Assembly (NCBI RefSeq): GCF_040802235.1 | Contig: NC_133170.1 | Coordinates: 6,649,001 to 6,713,000 of the forward strand | DNA: 64,000 nt | Direction: 5' to 3' | From: Manis javanica | Taxonomy: Eukaryota; Chordata; Mammalia; Pholidota; Manidae | Shown here: in pieces, positions 12,476 to 25,544 of the stretch | Layout: each line of letters starts with the position of its first letter | Numbering within the stretch: position 1 is the first letter of the stretch | The notes under the pieces: generated by a model | The model's database searches: none | What the model was told of the DNA's origin: nothing | Seen by the model: only the letters and a program-made list of their open reading frames with translations | Position numbers and translations under genes: made by a program

Positions 12476-13685
12476 CTCCACCCGGCGAGCCTCTAGGGCA
12501 GGCAGCCTGAAGCCAGGCCTCTCCCCTCCCCCGCGCCGACTCCCTCTGCATCCCCACCTGCACCCCCGCCCACTATCAGCGGGCTCTCGGCGTGGCAGAG
12601 GTGGGCTTTGGCATCCAGCTTTGTGAGTCACTTGCGGCAGGTGCACATTCACGGAAGAAGCCCCTTTCTCCCTCAGTGATGTTGCATTTCTCCACCTGTG
12701 GTTCCAAATTCTCTGGCCTTACGTTTAAATAAATTCATTTGTTAACTAAGCTAAAACAAAGCAAAACAAAAAACCCCAAATATCCAAAACGGTGGCTAAA
12801 GAGAACCAAAAAGAAAACCCACCACCCAGCTGTCCTTTCAGCAAAACGACGCCTCTGGGTTTCAGAATTCAGATTTCTCCGGTCCCATTCCTGTGAACGT
12901 CCCCACCCAGCGGCCGTCCGGAGCCCGTCTCTCCTGGCTTCTCTGTACCTTTGGCTTCTCCTTCTCGAGACGATTCCCTTGCTGCTTGCCATACCCCAGG
13001 CTCTCCTGCCCTTCCTCACAAGCCCTCCACACTTATCCAGCTTTCCCGGCGTCCTCTCTGCCTGTGACCCCAGGACTCCACCTGCTCTGTTCCTTCTCCC
13101 GCCTTCACCCCATTCACTCCCGTGACTTCAAGAATGACTTACATACAATGCTTTGAAGCCAAGTATTGCATGACCACGTTATGGCTAAAGCAAGCCACAA
13201 GTTAATGGCTCCTCTGTGCTAACCTTCTCGCTTTTTCATTAGTCAGTCCTGAGATTCACAAGTGTATCTGCACCAGCCTACTGAGTCCCTCCACTCTGGT
13301 ATCTTACCATTCCTTCAAACTCCATGTTGTTCAAACATGTGTGCTTCTTAATCTCAAAGCTTTTCTCCTATGTTCTCTATTTCAGTTTATGGGCTCTCCA
13401 TCCACCTAGTTTCCCAAACTGAAAATCTGGACGCCTTCATGGCTGTGAGGCACTAACCGCCCATATATAACAGCAACTATATAACAGTAATTGTTAACAA
13501 AATGATACAAGAGAAATTGCAAAGCTGGTTGTTACATAACCCTGACAAATGACTGTTACCTTATACAGATGGTATAATGAGGAAGAAAAATGAAAGAGAA
13601 GGATGAATGAGTTATGAGAGTGCCTTTATCTGTATGTGTATGTCATTTATAACTATAAATATGGAAAACTGATTAATTCCATTTT
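12476..13685. other. Intronic sequence, moderately GC-rich left part
   Basis: No gene. Frames around 12735-13156 on both strands overlap without domain content; a mixed pyrimidine-rich stretch lies at 12900-13120. Confidence 0.45.
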
Positions 13686-14215
13686 TTCCCTGCTCAACTC
13701 CTGAGTTCTCTGTGGGCAGGACCCATACTTGTTTTGATCATTTTTGTATACAGTGCTTCACATACAGAGGATGGTGGCGTGAGTAGAGCAGTGGAAATCT
13801 CCTCCCAAAACCACATAGATCTATGAAAATATAACAAAGAAAACTCTTCCTAAAATAGAGACCAGAGGACACAGGACAACACCCAGACCACATCCACACC
13901 TGCGAGAACCCAGTGCCTCGCGAAGGGGGAGAGGAAGGCCACAAACCAACAAGAAGGGAAGCTCTTCCAGCGGTCACTCGTACCAGCTCTGCAAACTATC
14001 TATATCACCATGAAAAGGCAAAACTACAGGCAGACAAAGATCACAGAGACAACACCTGAGAAGGAGACAGACCTAACCAGTCCTCCTGAAAAAGAATTCA
14101 AAATAAAAATCATGAACATGCTGACAGAGATGCAGAGAAAAATGCAAGAGCAATGGGATGAGATGCAGAGAAAAATGCACATACAGTAGGTGCTTAGTAT
14201 ACACAGTCACTAACA
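13686..14215 (+). repeat. L2 remnant interrupted by an L1 5'-end fragment
   Basis: The left flank (GTGGGCAGGACCCATACTTG ... CAGTGCTTCACATACAG) and the right flank (CACATACAGTAGGTGCTTAG) join as a continuous L2 3' end of the type 'cagtgcctggcacatagtaggtgctcaata'. The interruption is the L1 5' fragment annotated separately. Confidence 0.7.
13768..14178 (+). mobile_element. L1 5'-end fragment (5' UTR to early ORF1), no 3' end
   Basis: Begins GATGGTGGCGTGAGTAGAGC, GGAAATCTCCTCCCAAAACC, a mammalian L1 5' UTR start. It ends within ORF1-like sequence repeating GATGCAGAGAAAAATGCA. The L1 3' UTR and poly(A) are absent. CACATACAG occurs on both sides (about 13759-13767 and 14177-14187), consistent with a short duplication at an insertion into L2. 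Confidence 0.7.
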
Positions 14216-15035
14216 CAATCAGCTGCAAACACAATTGAGTTCTACTTTGATTTGTCTCTCAAGATCAAAGCCGACTCACAAAATGCCTATAGACAGTATC
14301 AGTCTAATACCACCACCAACACTAAAAAAACATCTAGTGGGATGAGTAAAACTTTCTCAGCATTATCTGTTGGGTCTTCAGTTTATCATCTAACCAGAAA
14401 TTCCTCTATCTCACTAAATCAAAGCCTCTGAGTATGAGAGTGATTTTCACCTAAAACTCAACTGGCCTGGAGGGGGTCATTCATGATTTGAAAAGCCCCT
14501 TCCAAAGATTAAACACATTTAAAATATCTCTGATATCAAATTTCCTGGGCATCAAGGAAATTTATCAGGAAACTATGAGATAAACAGAGAGGTCGAATCA
14601 AGATCCCTGAACCAGGAGGAGAGAAAGAATCAAAGAAAAACGTCTTTGAAAGCCTTCTCCCAGACACCCACTGAAGGAGAAGCCGGCTGCCTACTCTCTG
14701 TGACCAAAGCCAACAACCGAGGCTGGGTAAACGTAATTACATGAATAATTTATGTACAAGGATGACTGTTTGTGTCTGTAAATGAATTGTCGTAATGTAC
14801 AAATATACAGAAAATAGAAATCTGCTGCCTTCTGGCATTTGGTCCTAAGCCTTTCTCCTTAAAACTCTGCATTTATAGAAATAGCACTCACTCTGGCCTT
14901 AAAACAACACAACTCCATCTCCCTAACCCCTCAAATCTATCAACCTCTTCCTCTGAGATCCAGCTCAAAAACTGCTTTCCCTGCGTAAAGTCACTGGCTC
15001 TGCGCTCGTAAGGCATTCTGCAGGTTCTCAGGTGT
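14216..15035. other. Intronic sequence, nothing recognised
   Basis: Unique-looking sequence with no reading frame of note. Confidence 0.5.
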
Positions 15036-15170
15036 TGTTATCTTAGCATCTTCCTCCTCCTTTCCTCTTCTAAGACCAGAGCTACTTCCAGATTTCAGAA
15101 TCTCCTGTGCTACAGCTGGGCTTGACACAGTGCCTGGTAATTTAATTGGTACTCAATAAATCATAGGAAG
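15036..15170 (+). repeat. L2 LINE 3'-end remnant
   Basis: CTTGACACAGTGCCTGGTAA followed by GGTACTCAATAAATCATAGG matches the L2 3' terminus. Confidence 0.7.
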
Positions 15171-15330
15171 AGGAAGAAGAAATGGATTTGGGAACAGAAA
15201 TAGAGGATTTTGATTGCAAAAAATGAATCCTTCCATCCCTCCTGCTTTGAGCCTCTCCAGGGCCTTTTCCTGTAGAGCAGAAGATATTTGCAATGCATAT
15301 CAATTAAAAGGACTAGAATCCAGAATAAAC

Positions 15331-15355
15331 CTATATATATATATATATATATATA
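15331..15355. repeat. (TA)n microsatellite
   Basis: About 11-12 TA dinucleotides in a row. Confidence 0.95.
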
Positions 15356-15379
15356 CACTCCATTAGAAAGAGAGAACCT

Positions 15380-16200
15380 AATATTTCAAATCGCAAAAGA
15401 CTCAGATAGGCATATCATAAAATAGGAAATCCAAATAAACATGAAAAAATTGTTCAGTCTTCCAAAGTGTTCAGGGAAATGTAAATCATAACTACAACGG
15501 GATACCACTACCCACCCACCCAATCAGCAGAACTTCAAAATCTGACAATATGCAGTGATGGTGAGAACAGAGAATCCTCACACATGGCTGGTATGTGTGC
15601 AAATTGGTACGGTCGCTTTGGAAAACATGGTAACGCTGAAGATAGGTATGTTTTATGCCACAGAGATTGCACCCATAGAAATACATGAACGTGTATACCA
15701 GATGAGATGTATACCATGTAGCAGCATTGTTCAAAACAGTCCAAAGAATGAAAGTAACCCCAAAGTCCATCAACTAAAGAGCAGATAAATGAGACAAAGG
15801 GATCCGATTCAGTAATGAAATGAAATAACTCCTGTTACATGCAACGACCTGGAGAATCTTATGAAAAATCTTAAGCAAAACACGCAAGGCAATCAAGAAT
15901 ATATACAATATGAATCCGTTCATGTAAAGTTCAAAAACAGACAAAAACTAAACTCCATGTGGTTGAACAGTGAAAAATTATTATGACAAAATTATGGACT
16001 AGCCGGGGTGGGAGAGCTGCAAGAGCAGAGGGCCACACAGGCAGAGGGTGCACACCATGTTCTGTTTCCTTCGCCTGCATGGTGGCCACATCAGAAGCAG
16101 CTTCATGTTCTTTTTTAAACTGTGTTTCATGTTTGTGTGCCTTTTCTATGTATATGGTGTATTTCACAGTTTAAGACTTTTTTTAGAAAAGGTTATACAG
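15380..16200 (+). mobile_element. Old L1M-type ORF2 fragment
   Basis: Diverged L1 ORF2 C-terminal order: GGGAAATGTAAATCATAACT with ACGGGATACCACTACC, then GTATGTGTGCAAATTGGTAC, then CAGCATTGTTCAAAACAGTC and a decayed 3' UTR. Many stops; inactive. Confidence 0.8.
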
Positions 16201-17215
16201 ACATATAAGACTGGATGCTCTGGAAACCGGCTGAAGAGAACACAGGACAAACAAAAAATATAATCAGTAGATAGCGCCTGCCATGAAGAAATACAAAGCA
16301 GGATAAAGGGAATGGGTTGAGTAGAGGGAACTATTTATAGCCCAGAGAATCAGTGTCTCCACAATTAAGTTTCATGTGGAGCTGTGGTGGACCCAGAAAA
16401 GGCAAGACAACTTGAACACACAGTAAAATTTCAAATGTCATGTGCAAGATTTCATAAGGTCCACAAAAGATGGCTCCAGTAACACCCAAAGTCCCTGGTA
16501 GAGAAGGATCTGGCAGTATTAGACCGTTAACAATTGAGGAAAAGAAATTAAGAGAGGCTGTCTATACTTTGAATGCTTCATAAGAAAATAATTGTAATGA
16601 TAAAATATTCTTTAAAGCCTTAGAAAAGTTACTGAAGCCTTCCAATTTCATTTACAATCTCTTTAATGCTTCAAAAATCAGATGCAAGGTGAAGGCTGTA
16701 ATGACACGCTTTTATTGTAGGAAAAAATTATGATGTAAGTAAAAATAAACCATTCATCTTTAAGTTGAAGAATTCATTGTTATTTTTATCAACATTTTAA
16801 CAGGTTTATATATTTCAGTAAAGAATTCCAACCAATCAGTCCATGCCTTTTTTCCTGACTTTGTACTATGAAGGGCTGGTCCCCATTTATAAGGGAATTC
16901 ATTCTGCTTTGACTTTTTCTGGATGTCAGTTGTTCTCAGATAATGAAGGTTCTCAAAAAGGGCTAAAAATTTTAAGCCTTCACACTCACACTTTTTGGTT
17001 TACCACAGTAGGGTGAACCACGTGAAACTGCAATATTCTACCATTTTTGAGCTATAAAACTGGCCATTTCGTATGATTCACCCTAACAGGTGATCTCTGC
17101 AGTCTGAACTATGCCTCCAGCTCATGGCACAGGTCCCACCTCCCTGGTGGTGCTTGAAGAGGCAACCATTATGGAGAAGGTGTGGTTTTCGTTATAATTT
17201 TTCTTCTCTGTTTAA
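16201..17215. other. Intronic sequence, nothing recognised
   Basis: AT-rich sequence without a recognised element or frame. Confidence 0.5.
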
Positions 17216-18036
17216 AAAAACCCCACTATCAAATAGTAAATTAGTTCAACCATTGTGGAAAGCAGTATGGAGGTTCCTCAGAATGCTCAAATAGAAATAC
17301 CATTTGACCCAGGAATTCCACTTCTAGGGATTTACCCCAAGAATGCAGCACTCCAGTTTGAAAAAGACACATGCACCCCTATGTTTATCGCAGCACTATT
17401 TACAATAGCCAAGATATGGAAGCAACCTAAGTGTCCATCAGTAGATGAATGGATAAAGAAGATGTGGTACATATACACAATGGAATACTACTCAGCCATA
17501 AGAAAAAAACAGATCCTACCATTCGCAACAACATGGATGGAGCTGGAGGGTATTATGCTCAGTGAAATAAGCCAGGCAGAGAGAGACAAGTACCAAATGA
17601 TTTCACTCATCTGTGGAGTATAAGAACAAAGGAAAATTGAAGGAACAAAACAGCAGCAGAATCACAGAACCCAAGAATGGACTAATAGTTACCAAAGGGA
17701 AAGGGACTGGGGAGGACGGGTGGGAAGGGAGGGATAAGGGCGGGGAAAAAGAAAGGAGGCATTACGATTAGCATGTATAGTGCATGGGGGGCACGGGGAG
17801 GGCTGTGCAACACAGAGAAGACAAGCAGTGATTTTACAGCATCTTACTACGTTGATGGACAGTGACTGTGAAGGAGTATGTGGGGGGGACTTGGTGAAGG
17901 GGGGAGCCTAGTAAACATAATGTTCTTCATGTAATTGTAGATTAATGATATCAAATAAATATATATATATAATAAATGAATGAATGAATGAATGAATAAA
18001 TAAATAAATAAATAAATAAAAACTCACTATCTCAAT
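17216..18036 (+). mobile_element. Recent 5'-truncated L1 with TSD and A-rich tail
   Basis: ORF2 C-terminus from about 17255 (MEVPQNAQIEIPFDPGIPLL ... YYSAIRKKQILPF ... SLICGV, stop about 17623). It is followed by a G-rich 3' UTR, then (TA)n and (AATG)n/(AATA)n tail repeats to about 18017. Imperfect duplications AAAAACCCCACTATCAAAT (from 17216) and AAAAACTCACTATCTCAAT (from 18018) flank it. The 122-residue frame is intact but is only the ORF2 end, with no function expected. Antisense to BICD1. Confidence 0.93.
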
Positions 18037-18094
18037 TTTATTCACTGAAGAGAAAACACTGATGAGATTTATGCCTTCTCTCCTTAATTAGGCG

Positions 18095-18230
18095 ATGATT
18101 TAGTCATATATTCAACAAACATTTGTTGATCACCTACTGTTTGCAAGCCCTGGGGAGAGAGAAAAACAAGACAAGGGCCGCTCACTCATGAAGCTTCCAA
18201 AGAATGGGAATTTTAAAAAAGGGAGAAAAC
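18095..18230 (-). repeat. L2-like LINE remnant
   Basis: TTCAACAAACATTTGTTGAT, CACCTACTGTTTGCAAGCCC and CTCACTCATGAAGCTTCC follow the reverse L2 order; ends approximate. Confidence 0.6.
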
Positions 18231-21200
18231 CAGTATGTACAGTTTACTATGTAAGCGTTACTCAAAAGTTGATCCAAAGTGGGGGGTATCTAAATCAGAT
18301 TTCTCATTAGGCATTAGAAATAACAGGATTTTGTTGTGAGACACCTTTTCATACATTCTCATAACAAAAACACAACAAAGAAGATATTAGGACAAAACTA
18401 AATTAAAAATATAAATTCTGAATAAGCTTCAAATGAGACAATAAGGTCTTGAATAATTTCACTTTTTTAACTTTACATTTTATCTTCTAAAACAGGAGGA
18501 TACGATCCCGGTGCCGTCTTGTTTGAATCCTAAGTCCTCCCTTTGTGATGGCAGATGTTGTACCTTCTGTTCACAGGAGGAAAGCCAAGGGCTCAGAAAA
18601 GGTGGTAATTCAGCCAAAGGTAAAGGAGCAAAGCAGAGAACCATGGTTCCAAACCTTCATCCCCGACAAAAGGTGCAGACTTTAAATTTGGGAGATTTTT
18701 ACAGAATTAGAAATCAACTGGTATGAATTTCTCTAATGTGTTTTCTGAGTCAAGGACACATGGACTTTCTAAAGAACATTTCAATCACAGGGGACAATTC
18801 TGAGTTTCCAGTCCCTGAATTTAAGTCACTGCATGTCCTCTGGTGTACACCAGGCTGTGGATGTAGTTACTCAAGTCTTTGGTTTCAGTTCCACTTCCTC
18901 AAACGCCAAAACTAGACACATTTATTTACATGTGCAACTTGGGGGGGATGAGGAAGTACATGTCAAGTTTCATTCATCCAAAGAAACTAAAACCCAACCT
19001 TTTGCTTTTTATTTATAGATCTAGTTCATATAGACATTTACTCAAATAAATGGTCTGCACAGGAAATAAAGAACCTCTCAAACTATGGCACTTCTTCCAG
19101 CAGAAGCACTGACATGCAGTTTTCTTAAGAAGGCAAAGGATGCACACACAGAAACAATCTGACAGGAGAGGAATTTTAAATGGTTAAAATGGGAAAAATC
19201 AGTTCAACCTTTTTAATAATTTAAAAATTCCACAGTATGGCATGCCATTTTTTTACTTATCCAATAGGTATGGATTGTTAGAGAAGAAGACAATAGATTT
19301 CTATTTCCTATGTGTACAGGTCAGTAACACTTGTGGCCACAAGTAAATTCCAGCATTTTTCATAATTTACATTTCCAGTTATATGTTTGTTCCTATTAAC
19401 ACATCCTCAGAGGAACAACAGACTTGAAAGGTCAGACCTGAGAAGATTTCTGGCAGGAAATGAAAGTGCTATGAAATGCTTTTTGGCAAACTGAGGATGA
19501 TTTTGACTTCATTTCCCACACACTCTATGGTGAAATTATACATCTTACCGACGGAATAATATGACTTCAGATTTAATATCCAAGATTTATATTATCATTC
19601 TTGGAGCTGCTTTGTACTCAGCCATGTGCTAAGAACTGGTGCTTAGAAGTTACAAGTTCTCATAAAGAAGTCAGAGCATCATCCCGTCTTTGCTGATGAC
19701 ATGCCCATGGGGGTCCCTGTCTTAGCGTTTCCTTGAGTCTATCCTTTCTCCCTGAATTACTCCAAAGGCAAGGATGCCTAGCAAAAGCAGGGGCAATGAG
19801 AGAGCAATAATGGTCTGGAGGCTGCAAACGGGAAAAATAGAAAATATTTCTGGATTCTTAGATTTCTGGATGTGAGAGAGTGAGCAATATCTTCTTCTAT
19901 GTGGCGTTGCACGGGAAAACAAGTCAATCAAGCTGAGATGGAAAGAAAATTCCGGAAAGAAAGATACAAGGAAGTTTGCGTACCATGGAGAAGGGTGGCG
20001 GACAGGTAAGTAGAATGTTTGGCAGGAGGCAGGTCAGGGGGTAAGAGAATGGCTGGGCTGGGCGGAGAGAGGCCTGGCTGGAGGCGAGAACACGAGGCTT
20101 CAAGAATAAGAAAAAAGGTGAATAAAGGATATTCAAATCCAATCACAATGGTCTCATTTACAGTCTTTCTTTCACTAGACCACAGTGAGAAGCTTATGAA
20201 GATGTTGCATTCTTGACTTGTAGCTTTTTTTTAATATTGTATTTTTATAAACTTCCTCTGCCGTGGGAAAAAGAATCCATCTTTGCCAGAGCAGGAAGGA
20301 AGCCAGTGAACCAAGTAACTCGTTGGGAGTATAATTATAAATATTTAGCATTGTTTTGAACCTGAGAAAAAAGAAAAGTTTCTGTTTAATAGTTTTTCAT
20401 AATCTCAAGAAAGAATTCATCTACCATTTATTTCCAGGGAAACACTGTCTTGGAAGAAGCTCAGAGGATCCTGCTGTTAAATCAAGACCCGTACAGGAAA
20501 AAAAAATTACCCACTCCACCATAACATGGCAGGTGACACAAAAGCAGCCGGGCGTATCCAACAGGGAGACGGCCCTTCCACACGGGCTGCCCACCGGCTG
20601 CTTAATTACAGAACAGCACGGCGCCACTGCACAGAGGCACGGGCACAGGAAGGCTGCCGGGAGCCCTCCTAGGCACCCCGACAGATGGTTCCGCTGCATC
20701 TCTCAGGTACGAGGCCTTCTAGAAAAATCTGCAGATGGACACATGCCAACAAGTTTTCCACGACCAATATTTTATTTAAGCCTACCATATGCTAGTGTAA
20801 AAATACTCCAAAACTTGGGAATCGACCAGCAAGTACTGCTGAGCAGTGACTGTGCATAAAGGGTAGAAAAGGCCTCAAGAGCAGCTTACTGTCTACTTGA
20901 GGGACGTGGATTAAACTCCAATTTAATTTAAGGGCTTTTGGTTTTTTTCCTCATGCTGCACACAAGAGAAAGGAGAAGAGAGGCCATAAAACCACTGCCT
21001 TGAAAACTCTGAGATGACAACACAAATTTACCGAAACAGAGTGAGTCCCCATTAAAAAACAGCCTTGAACAAGGGATGGTGCCCTGAAACCTAACTCAGC
21101 AGCAAAGGTACCTGAAGGATGATGCGAAGGCGGTCACCTTAGCAACGGCGGACACAAGGGCATGAGGCAGAGAGGGCGCCCTTCCCACCGTGAAGCTGGA

Positions 21201-21680
21201 CTAGGTTTCTAAATAACAGCACTAAGTAAATTCTATCTTGTAAACACTTTTAAGGAAAATGGGAATTTAACTACAAGCGTAACTGAAGAAGGACCAAACC
21301 ATTACGATCCTACAATTTTAGAAAGTTAAAACACGTCCTGTTTTTCCCACATACAGCAAACTACCTCCCCGGATACTTTAAAGTCTAATGAATTAACCAA
21401 AATGACAAAATTCTTCACTCTTATGTGCGAATGTACAATACTGTCACCCACAAAATGTATAGTTAATTGGTAACTTCCATAGCATGTATATATACAAAGA
21501 TATAAATATACACACCTACTATTATTTAAGACTCGTAACAACTCTATGAACTAAGAAGTCACAGCTCAATGAGTTTGAATGAATTCATGTATATAAGGTA
21601 CTCAGAGAGCTTCTTGACAGATACACAGCACTCTGTAAGTCCAAGCTATTATTTCTACCATTACAATAATATTGTTGTTT
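18231..21680. other. Intronic sequence, nothing recognised
   Basis: About 3.4 kb of mostly unique sequence. The longest frame (20356-20859) starts at TTG, lacks domain character and is not called as a gene. Confidence 0.45.
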
Positions 21681-21687
21681 CTAATGA

Positions 21688-21733
21688 TAGTATTATTATT
21701 ATTATTATTATTAGCATTATTACTATTATTAAA
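21688..21733. repeat. (TTA)n microsatellite
   Basis: Imperfect TTA trinucleotide array. Confidence 0.9.
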
Positions 21734-21740
21734 AAATGCA

Positions 21741-21918
21741 AGTTTTGAAGTCACACTGTCTGACTCAAATTTTGGTTCCACCACTAGGTAGACAAGTTAC
21801 TTAATCTCTCTGTGCCTCAATTTTCTCACCTGTATAATGGAAGTATACAGGTTATACTTCCAGGCTAGTGAGAGTGATGAGATGAAACACATTAAGTATT
21901 TAGCACACTAGCCGGTAT
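21741..21918 (+). repeat. MIR SINE
   Basis: Well-preserved MIR order: GTTTTGAAGTCACACTGTCT, AAGTTACTTAATCTCTCTGT, GCCTCAATTTTCTCACCTGT, then AACACATTAAGTATTTAGCA. Confidence 0.85.
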
Positions 21919-23445
21919 GTGGTAGCCAGTGAACACAACTTAGCGATTTTTACAGTTCACATGTTTGGCCTTGGCCTCCTAGCCAGTAAACAGGGAATGT
22001 GAATTAAAATCCGGGTCACCTGATAAAGTTTAGAGAGCATTTTCAACAGTCACAGTGCTAGGAAATGTACAAAAGAGGCCATTTAATCAAATACTACAAC
22101 CCAGAGTTACTAGGATATGATAATAAAAAGTCACACCGCTTGCACAGCAGACACTAAGTACCAAAGGCTTTACATCACGTACATAATCAGGTCCGATGCC
22201 CCGGAGAACGTACATCACCAGACATTCTAGCAAGTTCTCTATTTTTCTGCTATGACTTTTTCCTCCTTTTTCAAAATATAGAAAAATATATAATATCTGA
22301 GGAAGAAATCACTAGGGTAAATACTTGAGAGTTATTACTTCAGGTCACAAAAGCAAAATAACTTCATAAAACCACCAATTCAAAAACACTAAGTATTCCA
22401 TGAAAACCCAGAGTCTCAATTAACCAAAATGGCACCTTAGCTCCAAGTATTAATAACTATTTTTGGAGCCAGGAGCAAATCTGATAATAAAGCTCCCAAA
22501 GCTCCTAAAGCTGCTTAACTGGGGTATGTTTAGCAAAGAACCACCTCCTTAGTTCCTTAAGAATGTTCAACCTGGGGAAGTGGTCCAGGTAAGTACAGAT
22601 GGACAGACGTCCTGCTGGAGAGAGCAGAGTTGAGAGCAAGACTAGGAGACGAGGATCCGGAGAAGGAAAGGGGGGATCTGAGTAAGAGTGAGGGGGATGT
22701 CCAGTCGTTTCTCTTTTTTCTATTTGCTTTTCCCCCACTCTCAAAACTCACTTGTCAGTTTATTTACTCATCAAAATGTCAAGTTCAGTGCTTGGTGCTT
22801 GGTGTGGGAAAAAATCTGGTAGTGGAAGTTAACAATCACAGAACAAGGCAGCCTTACAGTTACTCAGGGCTTACAGGACAACACAGAGGGGCACCGCTAA
22901 CCGGAACGCCCGCTCCGGGCAAGGTTATAGGGCAGGTGCTCCTGTATACACTATCCCGTTTAGAAATAAACACCAGTCCTATTTACTCTTTCTATTCAGG
23001 AGATGACGACATGGAGCTTTGAGATATAAGAGGGAGGACTCAGAATGAAATTTGGGACCCCTCACCCTAAGTCCAGGGCTCTTTGTAAGGCACTATAATC
23101 CTCCTCCAACTATTCTAGTTTCTCATTCTTGACTTCCCTTCCTCCTGAACTTTTTTTCCTAGAAGGGCATAAGGGTGCCAGATGAAAAGCCAAAACTCAA
23201 ATGTCAGCGGAAAGTGACAGATGATGTAAATAAGGGAAGCGGACAGCAGGATGATGCGGTGGCAACTGGCCAACTGGAGAGTCAAGCCCTTTCTAAAGCA
23301 GAAAGACCCCCTCAGCTCCCACCCTCCGAGGTCATGAAGAAATGTGGGTCCAGGGATTTGAGAAACCTTCCAGTTTTTGAAAGAGTTTTGAAATCTAGAT
23401 TTCTCATATGACTCTCCTTAATTTTAAAAGAGAAGCTCCCTAAAT
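21919..23445. other. Intronic sequence, nothing recognised
   Basis: No named repeat or gene; frames at 22505-23411 overlap on both strands without domain content. Confidence 0.45.
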
Positions 23446-23515
23446 CAGCTGTTACTAAGTCCCTGGGGCTGGATTCTGCCTGTGGGGTACCAGTTTTCGA
23501 TCTCTGCTCTAGATG
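23446..23515 (+). repeat. DNA-transposon end fragment
   Basis: GGCTGGATTCTGCCTGTGGG followed by GTACCAGTTTTCGATCTCTG resembles the terminal part of the same old DNA-transposon family seen at 62630-62930. Confidence 0.4.
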
Positions 23516-24639
23516 AGAGGTGGCCACTCTCTCTGGCATTGCCCTGCATCCCTGTGGTATTTCACCTGTAGAGTTTAACCACCAAGCAGTCCTTATAAAA
23601 CAAACCACAGGACTGGTGCTGGTGTTGTTAGGACCTTATTCAATTCTGCGGTATTAACGAGACACGTACATTTATGGACACTCATGGTGAACAAACAATT
23701 TATACATCATCTGTTCCAAAATCCATCAAGTGCCTGACTCACTTCCTCAACATCCTTACCACGTAGTTCTTGGCTTCTGCTTGAACATCTCCGTTAAAAC
23801 AACCCCTGAGTCTCTCTTCAAAAGGCCTGGTATTTTCACTCTGCTTTTGGTCTTCCATATACAAAGTTCCTTTCTCAAATTAATTTGAAACCTGCATCCT
23901 TGTATTGGCCACGCACTAGTTCCTGGATCATTATACCTAAAACATAATATTCCAGGAGTGGATGGACTGACATTTCCATCACATTCTAGACAGTGTTTCT
24001 TTTCATGCGGACCACATCAGCTTTTCCACGAGTCTAGTACACTTTCGTCCCTGGCCCTGGGGGCCTACAGCCTCATCTAGCAACGCAAGCAAGCCAGCAA
24101 AGATCCAGAGTACAGGGGAAAGCAAACTATTCTTTCGACCACATTTTTTATTGTCATTTTTTAAGAATATATTTATGCCCTAGTCTCCATGTCCATAATT
24201 GAGAATACACACATTGCTTCCTATAAATAATTATTTGAACTCTTTGGTTTAAAAAATCTGATACCCATTTTAGTTAACTAGATGGAGCCAGCTTCACAGA
24301 ATTAAGAGTATATATGGCCAATTTATTTGATTTCATAGGAAGAAAAATGACTTAACATTCTAGTTTTGAAGTAGACACTAAGAAATACGGCTCCACAGTC
24401 AGTGTGTGTCATGAACTGTAGCCAACCGAAGTCCAGTAAATTACATCATGCTGCGTAATAGCTATAGGATGATGCTTGTTTATCTGTCAAAGTCATGAAT
24501 CCTTGCCAAATGTTAAATGCTTTTGGCAGACACATTTTGAAACTGCTTTTTTAAACAAAGCTCACCATTGAGATCCATAAGAATTCTCAAATTCAAATAA
24601 ATATGGAGCGCTTCATCTCTTAAATTTAATTGGGACATC

Positions 24640-25085
24640 TTGTTTCATTCCTTCCTTTCATACCTCCTTATCAGACGATTTCTTTATAGTCTTCAGAACT
24701 CCATATATAAGAAACCTAGGAGCCATTCTAATTGCTGCCTGTCTCCTGCTCTCACATCCAATTAATTAGCAAATCCTGCGACATGCAGCTGAATCAGATC
24801 ATTTTTCACCCCCAAGGATATTCTTCCCCAGTCCAAGCCACCGTCATCTAATCCAAAACTACTACAACAGCCTCCTAACCTCGTTCACCCTTTCCACAGT
24901 CTGCAAGGAACAGCCAGCGTGACCTTTTTAAAACATTTATCAGATCACATCACTCCAGGAGCTGCCCATGAACTTAGAATAAAATCCAGACTTGCCGGAG
25001 CTTAAGGACCTGATCGCTGCCCACCTGCCCATCCTCCTTTCTACCACTCTCCCCTCACCCCGGATCCGGAGCTCCAGCTCTCAGG
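24640..25085 (+). repeat. L2 LINE fragment, left part of a split copy
   Basis: TTTATCAGATCACATCACTC, GAATAAAATCCAGACTTGCC and CTCCAGCTCTCAGGAG follow the L2 3' region. The continuation appears at about 25545-25945 after an intervening segment that includes an L1. Confidence 0.65.
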
Positions 25086-25169
25086 AGTTCCAGACTGAGG
25101 GCAGTACTGCCCCCCTGGGGAGAAGGGGGTGTTTGGAATGTATGAGAATATTTTGGGGGTCTTTTTCCT

Positions 25170-25430
25170 TTTATTTATTTTTTATTATTTTATTGAGATA
25201 ATAGTTACACATTAACATTGTCTTCGTTTCAGGTGTACAATATAATGATTTGCTGTATGTATCTATCACAAAATGACTGCCACCATAAGTTTTGTTAACA
25301 TCACCACACAGAGTAACGTATTTTTTTTCCTTTCCTGCTAAGAAAATTTTCAGATTTCTTAGCAACTTTCAAATATACGATATGGTAGTGTCAACTATGG
25401 TCACCATGCTGCACAGATGGGAGTCTTTTT
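25170..25430 (-). mobile_element. L1 3' end fragment, minus strand
   Basis: TTTTATTGAGATAATAGTTA with CAGGTGTACAATATAATGAT and ATCTATCACAAAATGACTGC is the reverse-oriented 3' portion of an older L1 family. It lies inside the split L2. Confidence 0.75.
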
Positions 25431-25544
25431 CTTAAACACAGGGACTTGGGAGGGGGACACTGCTGGCATTTAGTGATGGGGGCCACAGATTAGTTAGACA
25501 TCCCGCAAGGAGCCCCAGGCCCCGCTCCACACTTGGAGGGATCA

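Noticed and set aside
17255-17623. 122-residue intact frame as a gene
   Set aside because: It is the C-terminal end of L1 ORF2 in a 5'-truncated copy; the same holds for frames at 5083, 9000 and 50599.
20356-20859. 167-residue frame in intron 1
   Set aside because: Starts at TTG, composition unremarkable, no domain, overlaps another frame on the opposite strand.
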